Positions 41,880 to 50,377 are shown, counted from the first letter of the stretch. The stretch: 64,000 nucleotides of DNA from an uncultured Eubacteriales bacterium (GCA_934457415.1 CAKSHM010000010.1:3578-67577); one strand, 5' to 3'. Made by a program: numbers and translations. The notes: generated by a model from the sequence alone, not told the origin.

Positions 41880-42562
41880 TATTTACCCTCCACGAAATCA
41901 ATTAATTGTTTCAAATTCTGAATACTCCACTTATCAGTATTGTTGCCACTTCGATCTATTAAGAAAGAGGTGAAACCTTGTTCTCTTGCTCCATCAGCTT
42001 CAGGTTTATAATCATCAACATATAAACATTCTTCCGGCAAAACACCTTGCGCATTGAGTGCGGCATTAAAAATTATAGGACTTGGTTTTCCTGCCCCTAC
42101 TAAAGAGCTAGCGGCAAAGGAAGTGAAGTATTTAGCAATTCCTAATTGCTGCAGAGTGTATTCAAGTGATGGTGAGGTGTCGCTTATGACGCCCATTTTA
42201 TATCCGTTCTTATAAAAATACTCTAACACTTCTACGGTTTCAGGAAACAAAGCACGGTCTCCATTACACCATAGTTCATTAAACAATAACTTTGCTCGAC
42301 CATCTATATTCTTTTTAACACCTTCATCAAAGAGTAGCTGACGATAGAACCTTTTGAAAAATTCCCTTTCATCATCAACTGTTTTATACCAAGGCTTTTT
42401 TCCTTCGCTTGCGAGGTTAAAAAGAGTCATCATTTTATCGTAGGACAGTTTGAAAGGCTTACCACTCCATTCGCTAATTATCTGATCTCGCCAAATTTCT
42501 TTTTCTTTGTCAAAATATGTGAGTGTACCATCACGATCGAAAAAGATAGCTTTATATTTCAC
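41879..42562 (-). CDS. HAD-superfamily hydrolase
   Basis: 227 residues. Motif I FFDRDGTL at about 7-14, motif II VISDTS, motif III lysine in GAGKPSPIIF and motif IV YVDDYKPEADGA. Phosphatase or phosphonatase-type HAD with a cap inserted between motifs I and II. It overlaps the AraC gene by four bases (ATGA). Confidence 0.85.
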   Translation of the reverse strand: MKYKAIFFDRDGTLTYFDKEKEIWRDQIISEWSGKPFKLSYDKMMTLFNLASEGKKPWYKTVDDEREFFKRFYRQLLFDEGVKKNIDGRAKLLFNELWCNGDRALFPETVEVLEYFYKNGYKMGVISDTSPSLEYTLQQLGIAKYFTSFAASSLVGAGKPSPIIFNAALNAQGVLPEECLYVDDYKPEADGAREQGFTSFLIDRSGNNTDKWSIQNLKQLIDFVEGK

Positions 42563-43485
42563 CTAATCTCATCCTTTCGTTTTTGCACAGACGATTTACG
42601 AAATTCGGCAGGTGTTGTGCCTGTTATTTCCTTAAAAATACGGTTAAAGTGTTGAACTGTTTTGAATCCAACCATGTTTGCAATATCCTTAATAGGAACA
42701 TCAGTAAAAGCGAGTTGTTTTTTTGCAATAGTAACTCGGTATTGCATCAAATATTCGATTGCAGTGCAACCAAGCTCTTCTTTCATTAGTGCGGTAAGGG
42801 TTGTATGGTTTATTCCGGCATTAGCCGATATATCAGAGAGGGTTATACTGTCGCCATAATGGCTCTCTATATACAACACCGCATCACTAAGTTTGGGATT
42901 TTTAATAATTGGCGCGTTATCCGATTTTTGGTGGGTTAAACCATAGCCAATAAGACCGTACATACGCTCCAAAGCAATAATAATCTCCATAAAGTAGGAA
43001 CGGCCTCTACAAGACCAATACCAATCTCTTTGCTCTGTTAATTCCTCTAACATATAATCAGCAGATTGTTCGATTTTTTCTACCTGTGTCTCAGCAATAG
43101 GAATCACATACGCTTTTTGGGTAAACGGTTTTAACATAAACATATCGTGGGTGGTTGCAATATCGCCATATTTACTGGAACGTAAAAGTTCAAAGGTCAT
43201 ATTAATATTTAAGAATTTAGGATGGAAGTACACACAGGTGTATCTAGCTTTTGATTTTGAAATCAACACAGGGTTTTCGCATTCATCGAAACATAAAAAC
43301 GATGGTGCGGTAGCAGTGATTTTCTCACAACCAATTTTAAATTCTAATTTTCCTTTGGTGAGTATAACGAGTAAAAAACACTTGTCCTTAATATTGATAT
43401 TTTCAAGCAAACCGTTCTTAACGCACTCAACAAAAGCAACCTTTCCTTCATTATACTTTCTGCCAACTGTAATTGTTCCATACAT
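42559..43485 (-). CDS. AraC-family transcriptional regulator
   Basis: 308 residues. The N-terminal ligand/dimer domain has a cupin-like part (about 30-140). The C-terminal double HTH (about 205-300) has LSDISANAGINHTTLTALMK and IKDIANMVGFKTVQHFNRIF then TGTTPAEFRK. It is the first gene of the minus-strand enzyme array and the best candidate for its local control. Confidence 0.85.
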   Translation of the reverse strand: MYGTITVGRKYNEGKVAFVECVKNGLLENINIKDKCFLLVILTKGKLEFKIGCEKITATAPSFLCFDECENPVLISKSKARYTCVYFHPKFLNINMTFELLRSSKYGDIATTHDMFMLKPFTQKAYVIPIAETQVEKIEQSADYMLEELTEQRDWYWSCRGRSYFMEIIIALERMYGLIGYGLTHQKSDNAPIIKNPKLSDAVLYIESHYGDSITLSDISANAGINHTTLTALMKEELGCTAIEYLMQYRVTIAKKQLAFTDVPIKDIANMVGFKTVQHFNRIFKEITGTTPAEFRKSSVQKRKDEIR

Positions 43486-43613
43486 CCACCACCTTAAACT
43501 GTTTGTATTTTACCATATTTCAACTTTCCCTTCAATGTTCAATTATTATCTGATTTATAATTTCTTTTATCTAAAATTAAATTTCATATAAAAATCAGGT
43601 CATATACTAACGA

Positions 43614-43642
43614 TTGATTTTTCAAATGCAAAATGGTATAAT
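43614..43642 (+). promoter_or_regulatory. Promoter of the retron operon
   Basis: TTGATT (43614-43619), a 17-base spacer and TATAAT (43637-43642), 30 bases before the first ATG, with AAGGAA as ribosome site. Confidence 0.7.
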
Positions 43643-43672
43643 ATTCCTATAATTTACAAAAAGGAATTTATT

Positions 43673-44620
43673 ATGACAAAAGATGACGCTTTGAAATTGT
43701 TTTATGAAAACAATAATATTAATCCTAAAACAATTCATCCACATGACCGAATAGCAGAACTCCCTAAAAAGTTAGATGATTGGCTTCTAAATATTGATTC
43801 TAAAGATCATGCTGTTTTTTTGGATGCTTTTAGCAGATACATATACCTAACCCAAGAAGAATGTCAGGATAGGTTTGTGCAGTTAGTTGATTTACTAGAA
43901 AAAGACCTTGCAAAATATACAATCAATTTGAAAGACGTACTTTATGTTACTGTAGAATCATCTAGTGGTATTAAATCCGGTAGTGATAATGTTCGCTCAG
44001 ACATTCAAATTTATAATTTCAACAGAATTGATAACGAACAAGTATTAGCCTCACAATCAAAATTTTCTAAAGACCCATTGAGAGATATTAAAGCTGTTGT
44101 ATTTGTTGATGATATAATCGGAACAGGAAAAACCATTTGGCGCGTCTTGAATGAATTTTGCGACAAACACAATATAGATGGTTATAACAACCCAAAACTA
44201 TATTATATGTGCTTAACACCAACTCAGAGAGCGATAAAACATCTTAATGATAATTTTGAAAAATTCAACTATAAAGTTACTGCTATTTACAAGGATGAAT
44301 GGATTTCTGCTAAACATTTTACCAAAAACACACACGAATATAGTACAATTGAGAAATATGAAAAACTAATTGGAGATTTTTTTGCTGAAACAGAATATCC
44401 TTACTGTATGGGGTTCGAAAAATGTCGCCTGTTGATTTCATTTTATTATAACACACCCAACAACACCATAAGTGCTTTTTGGCGACCTACTGATTTCAAT
44501 AAACCTCCCTTTATACGAAAAGGCATGGAATGCAAAAGACCAAATGTTTCAGATTTAACAAACAAGAAAAAGCAGTCTGATGCAAATTCATATGCGTTTG
44601 CTGCTAGTAGGAGTGAATAA
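43673..44620 (+). CDS. Phosphoribosyltransferase-like retron effector
   Basis: 315 residues. A helical N terminus (about 1-85) precedes a PRTase fold. The PRPP-binding signature VVFVDDIIGTGKTI is at about 142-155, with the acid pair Asp146-Asp147 and the TGKT loop. A preceding loop SSSGIKSGSDNVRSD and the C-terminal KCRLLISFYYNTPNN recall PRTase-like proteins tied to defence islands. As I recall, PRTase plus winged-helix proteins mark one retron class (type III in the Mestre et al. scheme). It probably acts as the toxin restrained by the retron complex (inference). It ends one base into the next gene. Confidence 0.82.
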   Translation: MTKDDALKLFYENNNINPKTIHPHDRIAELPKKLDDWLLNIDSKDHAVFLDAFSRYIYLTQEECQDRFVQLVDLLEKDLAKYTINLKDVLYVTVESSSGIKSGSDNVRSDIQIYNFNRIDNEQVLASQSKFSKDPLRDIKAVVFVDDIIGTGKTIWRVLNEFCDKHNIDGYNNPKLYYMCLTPTQRAIKHLNDNFEKFNYKVTAIYKDEWISAKHFTKNTHEYSTIEKYEKLIGDFFAETEYPYCMGFEKCRLLISFYYNTPNNTISAFWRPTDFNKPPFIRKGMECKRPNVSDLTNKKKQSDANSYAFAASRSE

Positions 44621-44949
44621 TGGATTACGAAGAAAAAACTTTAGATTGCTTGATATTGGGTATGCTAAGGCAAGATCCTACCTGTGATTTAACATATATA
44701 TCAGAAGAACTCAAATTACCTAAAACTGAAATAATGAAACACATTCGATATCTATGTGATAACGACTTCTTAACACTCAATAATAATAGATTTTATACAA
44801 CAGCACACGGAAACAGTATAGCAATTCATCCGCAATCAGTATCACATTATGAATATCTTAACACAGATGCACAAGCTACTGTAGACTTCGATTGGGAAGA
44901 ATGCTCATATCTACCAACTCCAAAAAGTTTTTCAGCCAAGAAAAAATAG
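44620..44949 (+). CDS. Winged-helix accessory protein of the retron
   Basis: 109 residues. The HTH core at about 8-65 has LILGMLRQDPTCDLTYISEE and PKTEIMKHIRYLCDND, a winged-helix shape. The C-terminal tail is acidic then basic (KSFSAKKK). Overlapping start (TAATGG) couples it to the PRTase gene. It may bind DNA, or the msDNA itself, and bridge effector and RT (inference). Confidence 0.78.
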   Translation: MDYEEKTLDCLILGMLRQDPTCDLTYISEELKLPKTEIMKHIRYLCDNDFLTLNNNRFYTTAHGNSIAIHPQSVSHYEYLNTDAQATVDFDWEECSYLPTPKSFSAKKK

Positions 44950-44956
44950 TTTAATC

Positions 44957-45115
44957 AACGGGAGATCGTTAGCTAAGAGGTGCATTCGCCTCATATTAAG
45001 AACGGCACTAACTGATGTTGCAGAGCGCTTACTTGCGCTCTCTTCGTTCTCTTAGTAACCGCTCTGCAACATCAAATGTTTTAATTAATTATATTTTACG
45101 TAGCGATCTCCCGTT
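44957..45115 (+). ncRNA. Retron msr-msd RNA
   Basis: Outer a1/a2 inverted repeat: AACGGGAGATCG (44957-44968) with its exact complement (45104-45115). a1 is followed by TTAGC, whose G (44972) is the likely branching guanosine, then the msr hairpin GAGG/CCTC (44977-44992). The msd is a long stem-loop: 15 perfect pairs, TGATGTTGCAGAGCG (45013-45027) with 45060-45074. It extends past one C-C mismatch by TTAC/GTAA, with a pyrimidine-rich loop inside. The RT gene starts 17 bases after a2. This is the canonical retron RNA layout. Confidence 0.92.
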
Positions 45116-45132
45116 TTTTTAGAAGGTTTAAT

Positions 45133-46140
45133 ATGGATAACAATTATATAATCAAGCTAAAACACGGACTGTATGAAAAAGAATATGACGATAAGTTTAT
45201 TAATCGTTGCTGTAAATATGCAGAAAAATTAATAAATAAAAAACTCCCAGTGTTTTTCGACGAAGAACATATTCACCGTGTTTTGCGTACTCAAGGAATA
45301 TCATTAGAAAATAATTATCATGCGTTCGATTTAATTAGCGACAACAAAATTAGGACAATACTTGCACCAAGCAAAAGATTGAAAGCACGGCAGCGTTGGA
45401 TACTTGAAAACATATTAAATAAGATTAAAGTATCTAAATACGCACAAGGTTTTGAATTGAATCGTTCTATTAAAACTCATGCCGAACTTCACGCAAATCA
45501 TGATTTTGTTGTTTGTATGGATATAAAGGATTTCTTTCCATCAATCACCGAGGAAAAGGTATTTGCTATATTTAAGAATATCGGATACACATCGCGCGCA
45601 TCACAGGAACTTGCCAAACTTTGTTGTTTTAAAGGAGTGCTACCGCAAGGTGCCCCGACTAGTCCTAAACTTGCAAATATAATTTGCAAAAGAATGGATT
45701 GGGAAATACAAAGATATGCGAAGGAGAATGACATTACATATTCAAGATACGCTGATGATCTTACATTTTCTTCTAATAGCGAGATGTCACAATTGATACC
45801 GGAAATAACTTCAATAGTCAATAAATATGATTTCAGTATCAATACTGAAAAGACACAATCTTTTACTTGCGGAGAACCAAAATTTATTACGGGATTAGTG
45901 GTTCAAAACGGAACCGTTCGTGTTCCAAAACGTTATAAGCGTGAACTTAAAAAAGAAATTCATTATTGTCAAAAATTTGGGGTTTTAATTCATTTACAAA
46001 ACTCTAATGCCACGCATTTCGTTAATTATCGTGAACATCTTTATGGTAAAGCGTATTATGTTCATATGATAGAGCCCGACATCGGAGAGAAGTTTCTTGA
46101 CGAGCTTGATAAAATATACTGGCCGGAGTATATGCTATAA
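45133..46140 (+). CDS. Retron reverse transcriptase
   Basis: 335 residues, the normal retron RT length. Motifs are RT1 IRTILAPSKRLKARQRWIL, region X as HAELH (116-120, the retron NAxxH with N changed to H), RT3 CMDIKDFFPSI, RT4 LPQGAPTSPKLANI (170-183), RT5 SRYADDLTFS (catalytic Asp208-209) and the RT7 'VTG' block as FITGLVV. There is no maturase or endonuclease domain, so it is not a group II intron RT. It copies the msd part of the RNA just upstream into msDNA. Ribosome site AGAAGG. Confidence 0.95.
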   Translation: MDNNYIIKLKHGLYEKEYDDKFINRCCKYAEKLINKKLPVFFDEEHIHRVLRTQGISLENNYHAFDLISDNKIRTILAPSKRLKARQRWILENILNKIKVSKYAQGFELNRSIKTHAELHANHDFVVCMDIKDFFPSITEEKVFAIFKNIGYTSRASQELAKLCCFKGVLPQGAPTSPKLANIICKRMDWEIQRYAKENDITYSRYADDLTFSSNSEMSQLIPEITSIVNKYDFSINTEKTQSFTCGEPKFITGLVVQNGTVRVPKRYKRELKKEIHYCQKFGVLIHLQNSNATHFVNYREHLYGKAYYVHMIEPDIGEKFLDELDKIYWPEYML

Positions 46141-46156
46141 CATAAAGGAGATTAAC

Positions 46157-46948
46157 ATGATAGAAAACACAAACAAAACTGTTTTTATTAGTCACTCAAC
46201 TATTGATACACGATTGCATAATTGTTTTTTGAATTTATTAGTAAATGGATTTGGTATAAGCAAAGATTGTGTATTTAGCAGTTCAATTGCAAGGAATATA
46301 CAAACTAGTGATAATTTTATTGAAACCATAAAAAGCAATATAAAAAATTGTGATGTTATAATTCTTTTAATTACATCATCTTATATGCGTAGTTCTTTTT
46401 GTTTGGCAGAACTGGGTGCAGCTTGGGCGCTTGAAAAGAGAATAGTTCCAATTATTATGGACCCTATAAGTGTAAAAGAATATAATAAAACGCCATTGCA
46501 AGGTTTGCAATTCAGAAAATTAGATGGTCTACGCATTGTTTATGATGAGTTTTTTGATTTTGGATTAATTTCCCGACCTGATACTGAAGAATTCAGTAAG
46601 CACTATAAAGAGTTTCTTGAAACTATTCGATTTGCTGAAAAAGATGGCAATAAATTTGTTGCAACCATTGTGCAAGATAGAGCAGGCATGAACTGCAATA
46701 GTAATTTACAGGGAAAACGATGCCTAAAACTAGATTCACTTATTCCTTTGAACAACTTACCCGTAAATGGTGAAACGCATTGGCTCTTTTTTGATGATAA
46801 CAAAGAGAAATATGGAAATCCTCAAGTTGGTGATGTTGTTAAATTTCTTGTACATAGCACAAAATTTTATCCCGAACCTTGGGGTGATGGGCTTGAGAAC
46901 ACAAGAAACATTTATCCAAAATCGAAATTAGAAATTTTAAATAAGTAA
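46157..46948 (+). CDS. TIR-domain effector downstream of the retron RT
   Basis: 263 residues. TIR domain at about 7-150: TVFISHSTIDTRLHNCFLNL, then CDVIILLITSSYMRSSFCLA. The putative catalytic glutamate is in SSFCLAELGAAW (about Glu85), as in NAD-cleaving TIRs. The C-terminal part (about 165-263) is unrecognised. The ATG at 46157 has AAAGGAG and lies 16 bases after the RT stop. No terminator separates them, and the single terminator follows this gene. Co-transcription makes it a probable fourth retron component; an independent TIR toxin is the alternative. Confidence 0.88.
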   Translation: MIENTNKTVFISHSTIDTRLHNCFLNLLVNGFGISKDCVFSSSIARNIQTSDNFIETIKSNIKNCDVIILLITSSYMRSSFCLAELGAAWALEKRIVPIIMDPISVKEYNKTPLQGLQFRKLDGLRIVYDEFFDFGLISRPDTEEFSKHYKEFLETIRFAEKDGNKFVATIVQDRAGMNCNSNLQGKRCLKLDSLIPLNNLPVNGETHWLFFDDNKEKYGNPQVGDVVKFLVHSTKFYPEPWGDGLENTRNIYPKSKLEILNK

Positions 46949-46949
46949 A

Positions 46950-46989
46950 ACTGAGCCAATCCAATTACATCGGATTGGCTCAGTTTTTT
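46950..46989 (+). terminator. Strong terminator of the retron-TIR operon
   Basis: ACTGAGCCAATCC and its complement, perfect 13-bp stem, nine-base loop, then six Ts. It begins two bases after the TIR stop codon. Confidence 0.92.
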
Positions 46990-47062
46990 ACCTTTAGGCA
47001 AGAAAGAATAAATAAAAGCCGGTCGGTATTGATTTCTGCTCTCTAAAAATATGTAAAAGTTT

Positions 47063-47923
47063 TTAATACAAATCTTCAATTGGAGGCAAAATCTCTCCTA
47101 AGTATATATTAAATCCATCATCATGATTGATATATTTATGCCATTCTCTTTTTGTTGCTAAACTACAATAAATAAATTGATGAGATGAAACCATTTTTAC
47201 AGTTGGCTTGAAAACAAACTCTTTTCCTTCTCCTACTTTTTTATCGTGCATGAACCATGCAATTTCATAAAAATCTTCCGGAAAGTTTGCATCAACTTCA
47301 ACCCATACTTTATACTCGTCACCTGGTCTAAGTCTGATATCTTCAAATGATAAGGATAACTTTTCTCGTTTAGCTTCGTCCCTATAACCACATCTGCCAA
47401 AAGAATCTTCTACTTTAATGAAAACAGGAACATTGTAATCGCGTTCTCTACCTGTTTTAATATAGTACTTTTGATAGCAATCAATGAAATCATGAGAATA
47501 GCATATTGCTTTTTCAGCATCCCTATAGGAAATCGGATTCCCATGATACAACTTATTTCTTATATCTTTCAAGATCGATAATCTATTTCTAACTTCTTCT
47601 TGTCCTGAAAAATCAGCTTCTAAAATTTCTTTAAAAAACTCATTGTAAAAACTGTCTTTACATAAAAAATATGCAATATCTTCCATAAGGATAGCATCAA
47701 TTTTTCGTGGAAATCTATTAGGATTTTCTGTCATTCTATCAGATACTATTCTTTGAGTTTCGCTCCTAATTAAATTTTCGCCATTTTCAAACTTATATTC
47801 AAAATAATCTCTTCCATATTTTTCAGTGAATTTATCATTAATGATACGTCTAGACCAATGTTCTAAAGACTCTAAAATTTCCTTTGCACTATTTCTGATT
47901 TCTGTTTCATTAAATCTAATCAC
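47063..47923 (-). CDS. HEPN-type protein with Rx4H motif
   Basis: 286 residues. A helical N-terminal half (about 1-160) carries RNKLYH at 122-127, the Rx4H motif of HEPN ribonucleases, in the usual context ILKDIRNKLYHGNPIS. The C-terminal part (about 165-286) is beta-rich (SLSFEDIRLRPGDEYKVWVE, HQFIYCSLATKREWHKYI) and unrecognised. Last gene of a minus-strand operon with DUF2971 and Fic genes; a toxin or abortive-infection role is plausible. Confidence 0.72.
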   Translation of the reverse strand: MIRFNETEIRNSAKEILESLEHWSRRIINDKFTEKYGRDYFEYKFENGENLIRSETQRIVSDRMTENPNRFPRKIDAILMEDIAYFLCKDSFYNEFFKEILEADFSGQEEVRNRLSILKDIRNKLYHGNPISYRDAEKAICYSHDFIDCYQKYYIKTGRERDYNVPVFIKVEDSFGRCGYRDEAKREKLSLSFEDIRLRPGDEYKVWVEVDANFPEDFYEIAWFMHDKKVGEGKEFVFKPTVKMVSSHQFIYCSLATKREWHKYINHDDGFNIYLGEILPPIEDLY

Positions 47924-47953
47924 TTTAACACTTCCTTGTATAATTTGTATCTT

Positions 47954-48847
47954 TTATTGTTCTTTATTTTCATTACCTGTTTTGCTTAAATTCATATCTT
48001 CCAACCGATAAGATGAATAAGATTTATGTACAATATGTAAATCAATATTCTTTTCTTTAACTATCAACTGCAAATCTTTTAATATTTCATCATTATGCCA
48101 TCCTTTTGCACCTAAATAAATAGCTGAAGGTTTAGCATAAAAACGATTATCTTGTGTTGGGACGATCACACGCCATTCATCTTCATATTTCCAGTCGGGC
48201 GATTTAAAAAGCATAGCATATAGCAATAATTCCTGATCAAGAATATCATCATGCGATAATGTAGTATCCGTATATATTACTGGCAAAACCATTTTATCTA
48301 TATATGGATTTTCTAATAAATCATACTCTATACAAACCCCATTATGGGAATCTCCATAATGTGACCACATAGTAATTGATAGTGGATTTGTTGTTAAACT
48401 TCCTATTAAAAAAGAATTATCAATCAGTTTTGTAAAATCTAAAGATGATTGCATATAAAACTCACGCATATTTTTATAACAATAATACAATTTATCTTTT
48501 GCAAGTATTTTTTCATCCTTGTTTTCAATTTCATCAGTCATTTGCTTTAACACTTCAATTACATTTTCGCCATTCTCAACACGCTTATGCCATAGTTTAG
48601 TTAAGTACTCATCCGAAAAGAATTGATAATCTTCAGCGAAATTAATAAGTTTGTTCGGATTAAAATCAGCATTTACAAAAGACTCAAAAGGATCATTTAA
48701 TACTGATGGCTTACTTAACCAAATATAATCATTTCGAATACTATCAATTGTATTTGAGTCAAAACGTTTATATTTATACAATTTTTTAGGTTTGTTATTT
48801 ATCTTATCCTTAAAATTTTTTTGAATATATTCTAATTCTTTTTTCAT
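47954..48847 (-). CDS. DUF2971 protein
   Basis: 297 residues. The family start KLYKYKRFDSNTIDSIRNDY then IWLSKPSVLNDPFE is clear, with MWSHYGDSHNGVCIEYDL in the middle and YEDEWRVIVP later. DUF2971 genes are frequent in defence islands and beside toxin-antitoxin genes, but their biochemistry is not settled. The gene begins three bases after the Fic stop and about 30 bases precede the HEPN gene. Confidence 0.8.
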   Translation of the reverse strand: MKKELEYIQKNFKDKINNKPKKLYKYKRFDSNTIDSIRNDYIWLSKPSVLNDPFESFVNADFNPNKLINFAEDYQFFSDEYLTKLWHKRVENGENVIEVLKQMTDEIENKDEKILAKDKLYYCYKNMREFYMQSSLDFTKLIDNSFLIGSLTTNPLSITMWSHYGDSHNGVCIEYDLLENPYIDKMVLPVIYTDTTLSHDDILDQELLLYAMLFKSPDWKYEDEWRVIVPTQDNRFYAKPSAIYLGAKGWHNDEILKDLQLIVKEKNIDLHIVHKSYSSYRLEDMNLSKTGNENKEQ

Positions 48848-48850
48848 ATT

Positions 48851-49570
48851 TTAATATTGCTCTTCCGTATACTCATGCGGGCGTTCTTTATAGTCTTTAA
48901 CTTTGTATTCGCCGATGGTATCATATTTACTTGCTTTGGTTTCGGTTGGGGTGTTGGTTTCGTTATCTTCGCCGAGGATTGCATCGAAGAAGATGTGTTC
49001 AAGATATTCGTATTTTGAATAAATACCTTGTGATGCCCAAACGAGAGCATTACGAACATAAGCGGAGTTTGTTTTAAATAATTCGTGTTCTACCTCAAAT
49101 CCCAATGATTTTGCAAGCAGTACCGCAAACACTATAACTGTTCTTGTATTACCTTCACGGAAGGGGTGGGTTTGCCAAATACTTGCTATAATACGAACAA
49201 GTTTAAAAACAATATCCTTATCATTATCGCCGGTTCTTTTGAGCTTGGCGATTTCTTTCATTGTTTCGTTCAGTTGCTTTTTTATTTCTTTGGGATAAGC
49301 ATAACGAACGGTATCACCGCCAAGGACGTCTTCGTATTTTACCATTTGAATGGTACGGAATTCTCCCGCCCAATCAAATATCTGACCAAAGATATTGCGG
49401 TGAATATCCTGCAAAGTTTCGGTGTTAAACTTATCGTACTTATAATCATAAATTGCCGCCATAGCAAGACCGGTAATATCGGCTTCTGCCTTGCGTAGCA
49501 GTTCTGAATTTTTAATATCAGCTAAGTTTTTGAGTACGTTTACATCATCATATAAATAAGGGTCGCGCAT
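48851..49570 (-). CDS. Fic-family protein
   Basis: 239 residues. Fic motif HPFREGNTRT at 135-144 with catalytic His135 and Arg143; the usual glycine is threonine (GNTR for GNGR), seen in some Fic toxins. LQDIHRNIFGQIFDWAGEFR is the family N-terminal block. Transfers AMP or a related group to target proteins. It lies three bases after an upstream gene that is probably its antitoxin. Confidence 0.87.
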   Translation of the reverse strand: MRDPYLYDDVNVLKNLADIKNSELLRKAEADITGLAMAAIYDYKYDKFNTETLQDIHRNIFGQIFDWAGEFRTIQMVKYEDVLGGDTVRYAYPKEIKKQLNETMKEIAKLKRTGDNDKDIVFKLVRIIASIWQTHPFREGNTRTVIVFAVLLAKSLGFEVEHELFKTNSAYVRNALVWASQGIYSKYEYLEHIFFDAILGEDNETNTPTETKASKYDTIGEYKVKDYKERPHEYTEEQY

Positions 49571-49573
49571 TTG

Positions 49574-50095
49574 TTATACCTCCGTTACAAAACCGTATCT
49601 TCTGAGTGTTTGTTCAAACACCGATAAGAATGTTATATTGCCTTTTTTCCAATTGGCAAGGTCGGTTTTAACCTTAGCACTTACGGGAACACCCTCAATT
49701 GAGGTCATAGCATCAGAAAAGGAAATTCGCTTTTCTTTTTCGTCAGCAGAAATGCTATCCATACCGCTTGTGAGTTTAAGCATTTTTAATTTACGAAGTA
49801 ATGCTTTATCCAACAACTCTGCGGCGGTTTCAATATCAGCAAGTCTTAATATAACTTCGGGTAATTGTGCCTCGTATTCTTTCCTTAAAGAAATTTGATT
49901 TGATATTTCATCTGCTTCTTCAGCCTTGATGTATTTGCTCTCAACAGTATCGCCGTTACGGGTTTGCAAGTATAAATACTGCTTACCGCCAATCTTCTTT
50001 TTAGAAATATATCCTTTGGGCAAAACACTAAGTTTTTGCTCAATTTCAAGTTTCTGCGCAAGTAGTTCTTTATATTCAAAAATAATATCAGTCAT
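49574..50095 (-). CDS. Putative Fic antitoxin/partner
   Basis: 173 residues, strongly helical, with a coiled-coil-like start (YKELLAQKLEIEQKLSVLPK) and a basic beta hairpin KKIGGKQYLYLQTRNGD. The C-terminal part ISFSDAMTSIEGVPVS.. resembles the tail of short Fic antitoxins, but the S/T-x-x-x-E-G spacing is not exact. Position just 5' of fic, with its own good promoter, supports the partner role. Inference only. Confidence 0.55.
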   Translation of the reverse strand: MTDIIFEYKELLAQKLEIEQKLSVLPKGYISKKKIGGKQYLYLQTRNGDTVESKYIKAEEADEISNQISLRKEYEAQLPEVILRLADIETAAELLDKALLRKLKMLKLTSGMDSISADEKEKRISFSDAMTSIEGVPVSAKVKTDLANWKKGNITFLSVFEQTLRRYGFVTEV

Positions 50096-50118
50096 ACTAT
50101 TACCTCCTGATTACTAAT

Positions 50119-50147
50119 AGTATATCATAAAATAACCTACAAATCAA
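50119..50147 (-). promoter_or_regulatory. Promoter of the Fic-DUF2971-HEPN operon
   Basis: On the minus strand TTGATT (50147-50142), 17 bases, TATACT (50124-50119), then AGGAGG before the ATG at 50095. Confidence 0.65.
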
Positions 50148-50171
50148 CAATTAATCGAAAATTTGTAGGTT
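50134..50171 (-). terminator. Stem-loop between small membrane protein and Fic operon
   Basis: AACCTACAAA and its complement around an 18-base loop, followed leftward by TTATTTTA. It overlaps the -35 element of the Fic operon promoter. Confidence 0.6.
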
Positions 50172-50206
50172 AATTATAATTATGGCGTAATTAAGATAGC
50201 AGTGAT

Positions 50207-50377
50207 TCAATTTGATTTTCTTTTAAGACCGCCATCACTTGCAACAAACAAGGTGATACCTAAACATATTAGAAAAGCGCCTGTTGATGTTGAGACCTTA
50301 TATAAAAGTGCAAGATAGCCTGTCCGAACAGTAATTAATATTAAAATCAGCATAACAACAAACTTAAACAGTTTCAT
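50207..50377 (-). CDS. Small two-helix membrane protein
   Basis: About 56 residues: helix 1 at about 5-28 (KFVVMLILILITVRTGYLAL), helix 2 at about 33-48, basic tail. Start chosen at the ATG with AAAGGAGGA upstream; the longer frame extends into cotJC. Unknown function. It lies at the right edge of the island, and it is unclear whether it belongs to host or island. Confidence 0.55.
   Translation of the reverse strand: MKLFKFVVMLILILITVRTGYLALLYKVSTSTGAFLICLGITLFVASDGGLKRKSN

Noticed and set aside
45133..46140. Group II intron or diversity-generating RT
   Set aside because: There is no maturase/X-En domain, no intron domain V structure and no template/variable repeat pair; an msr-msd RNA lies just upstream.
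49670..49740. Exact class I Fic antitoxin inhibitory motif
   Set aside because: SIEG is present but the S/T-x-x-x-E-G spacing is not met, so the antitoxin call rests on position only.
27389..50147. Conjugative element
   Set aside because: Two recombinases are present, but no relaxase, coupling protein or type IV secretion genes were seen, so conjugation by this island alone is not supported.
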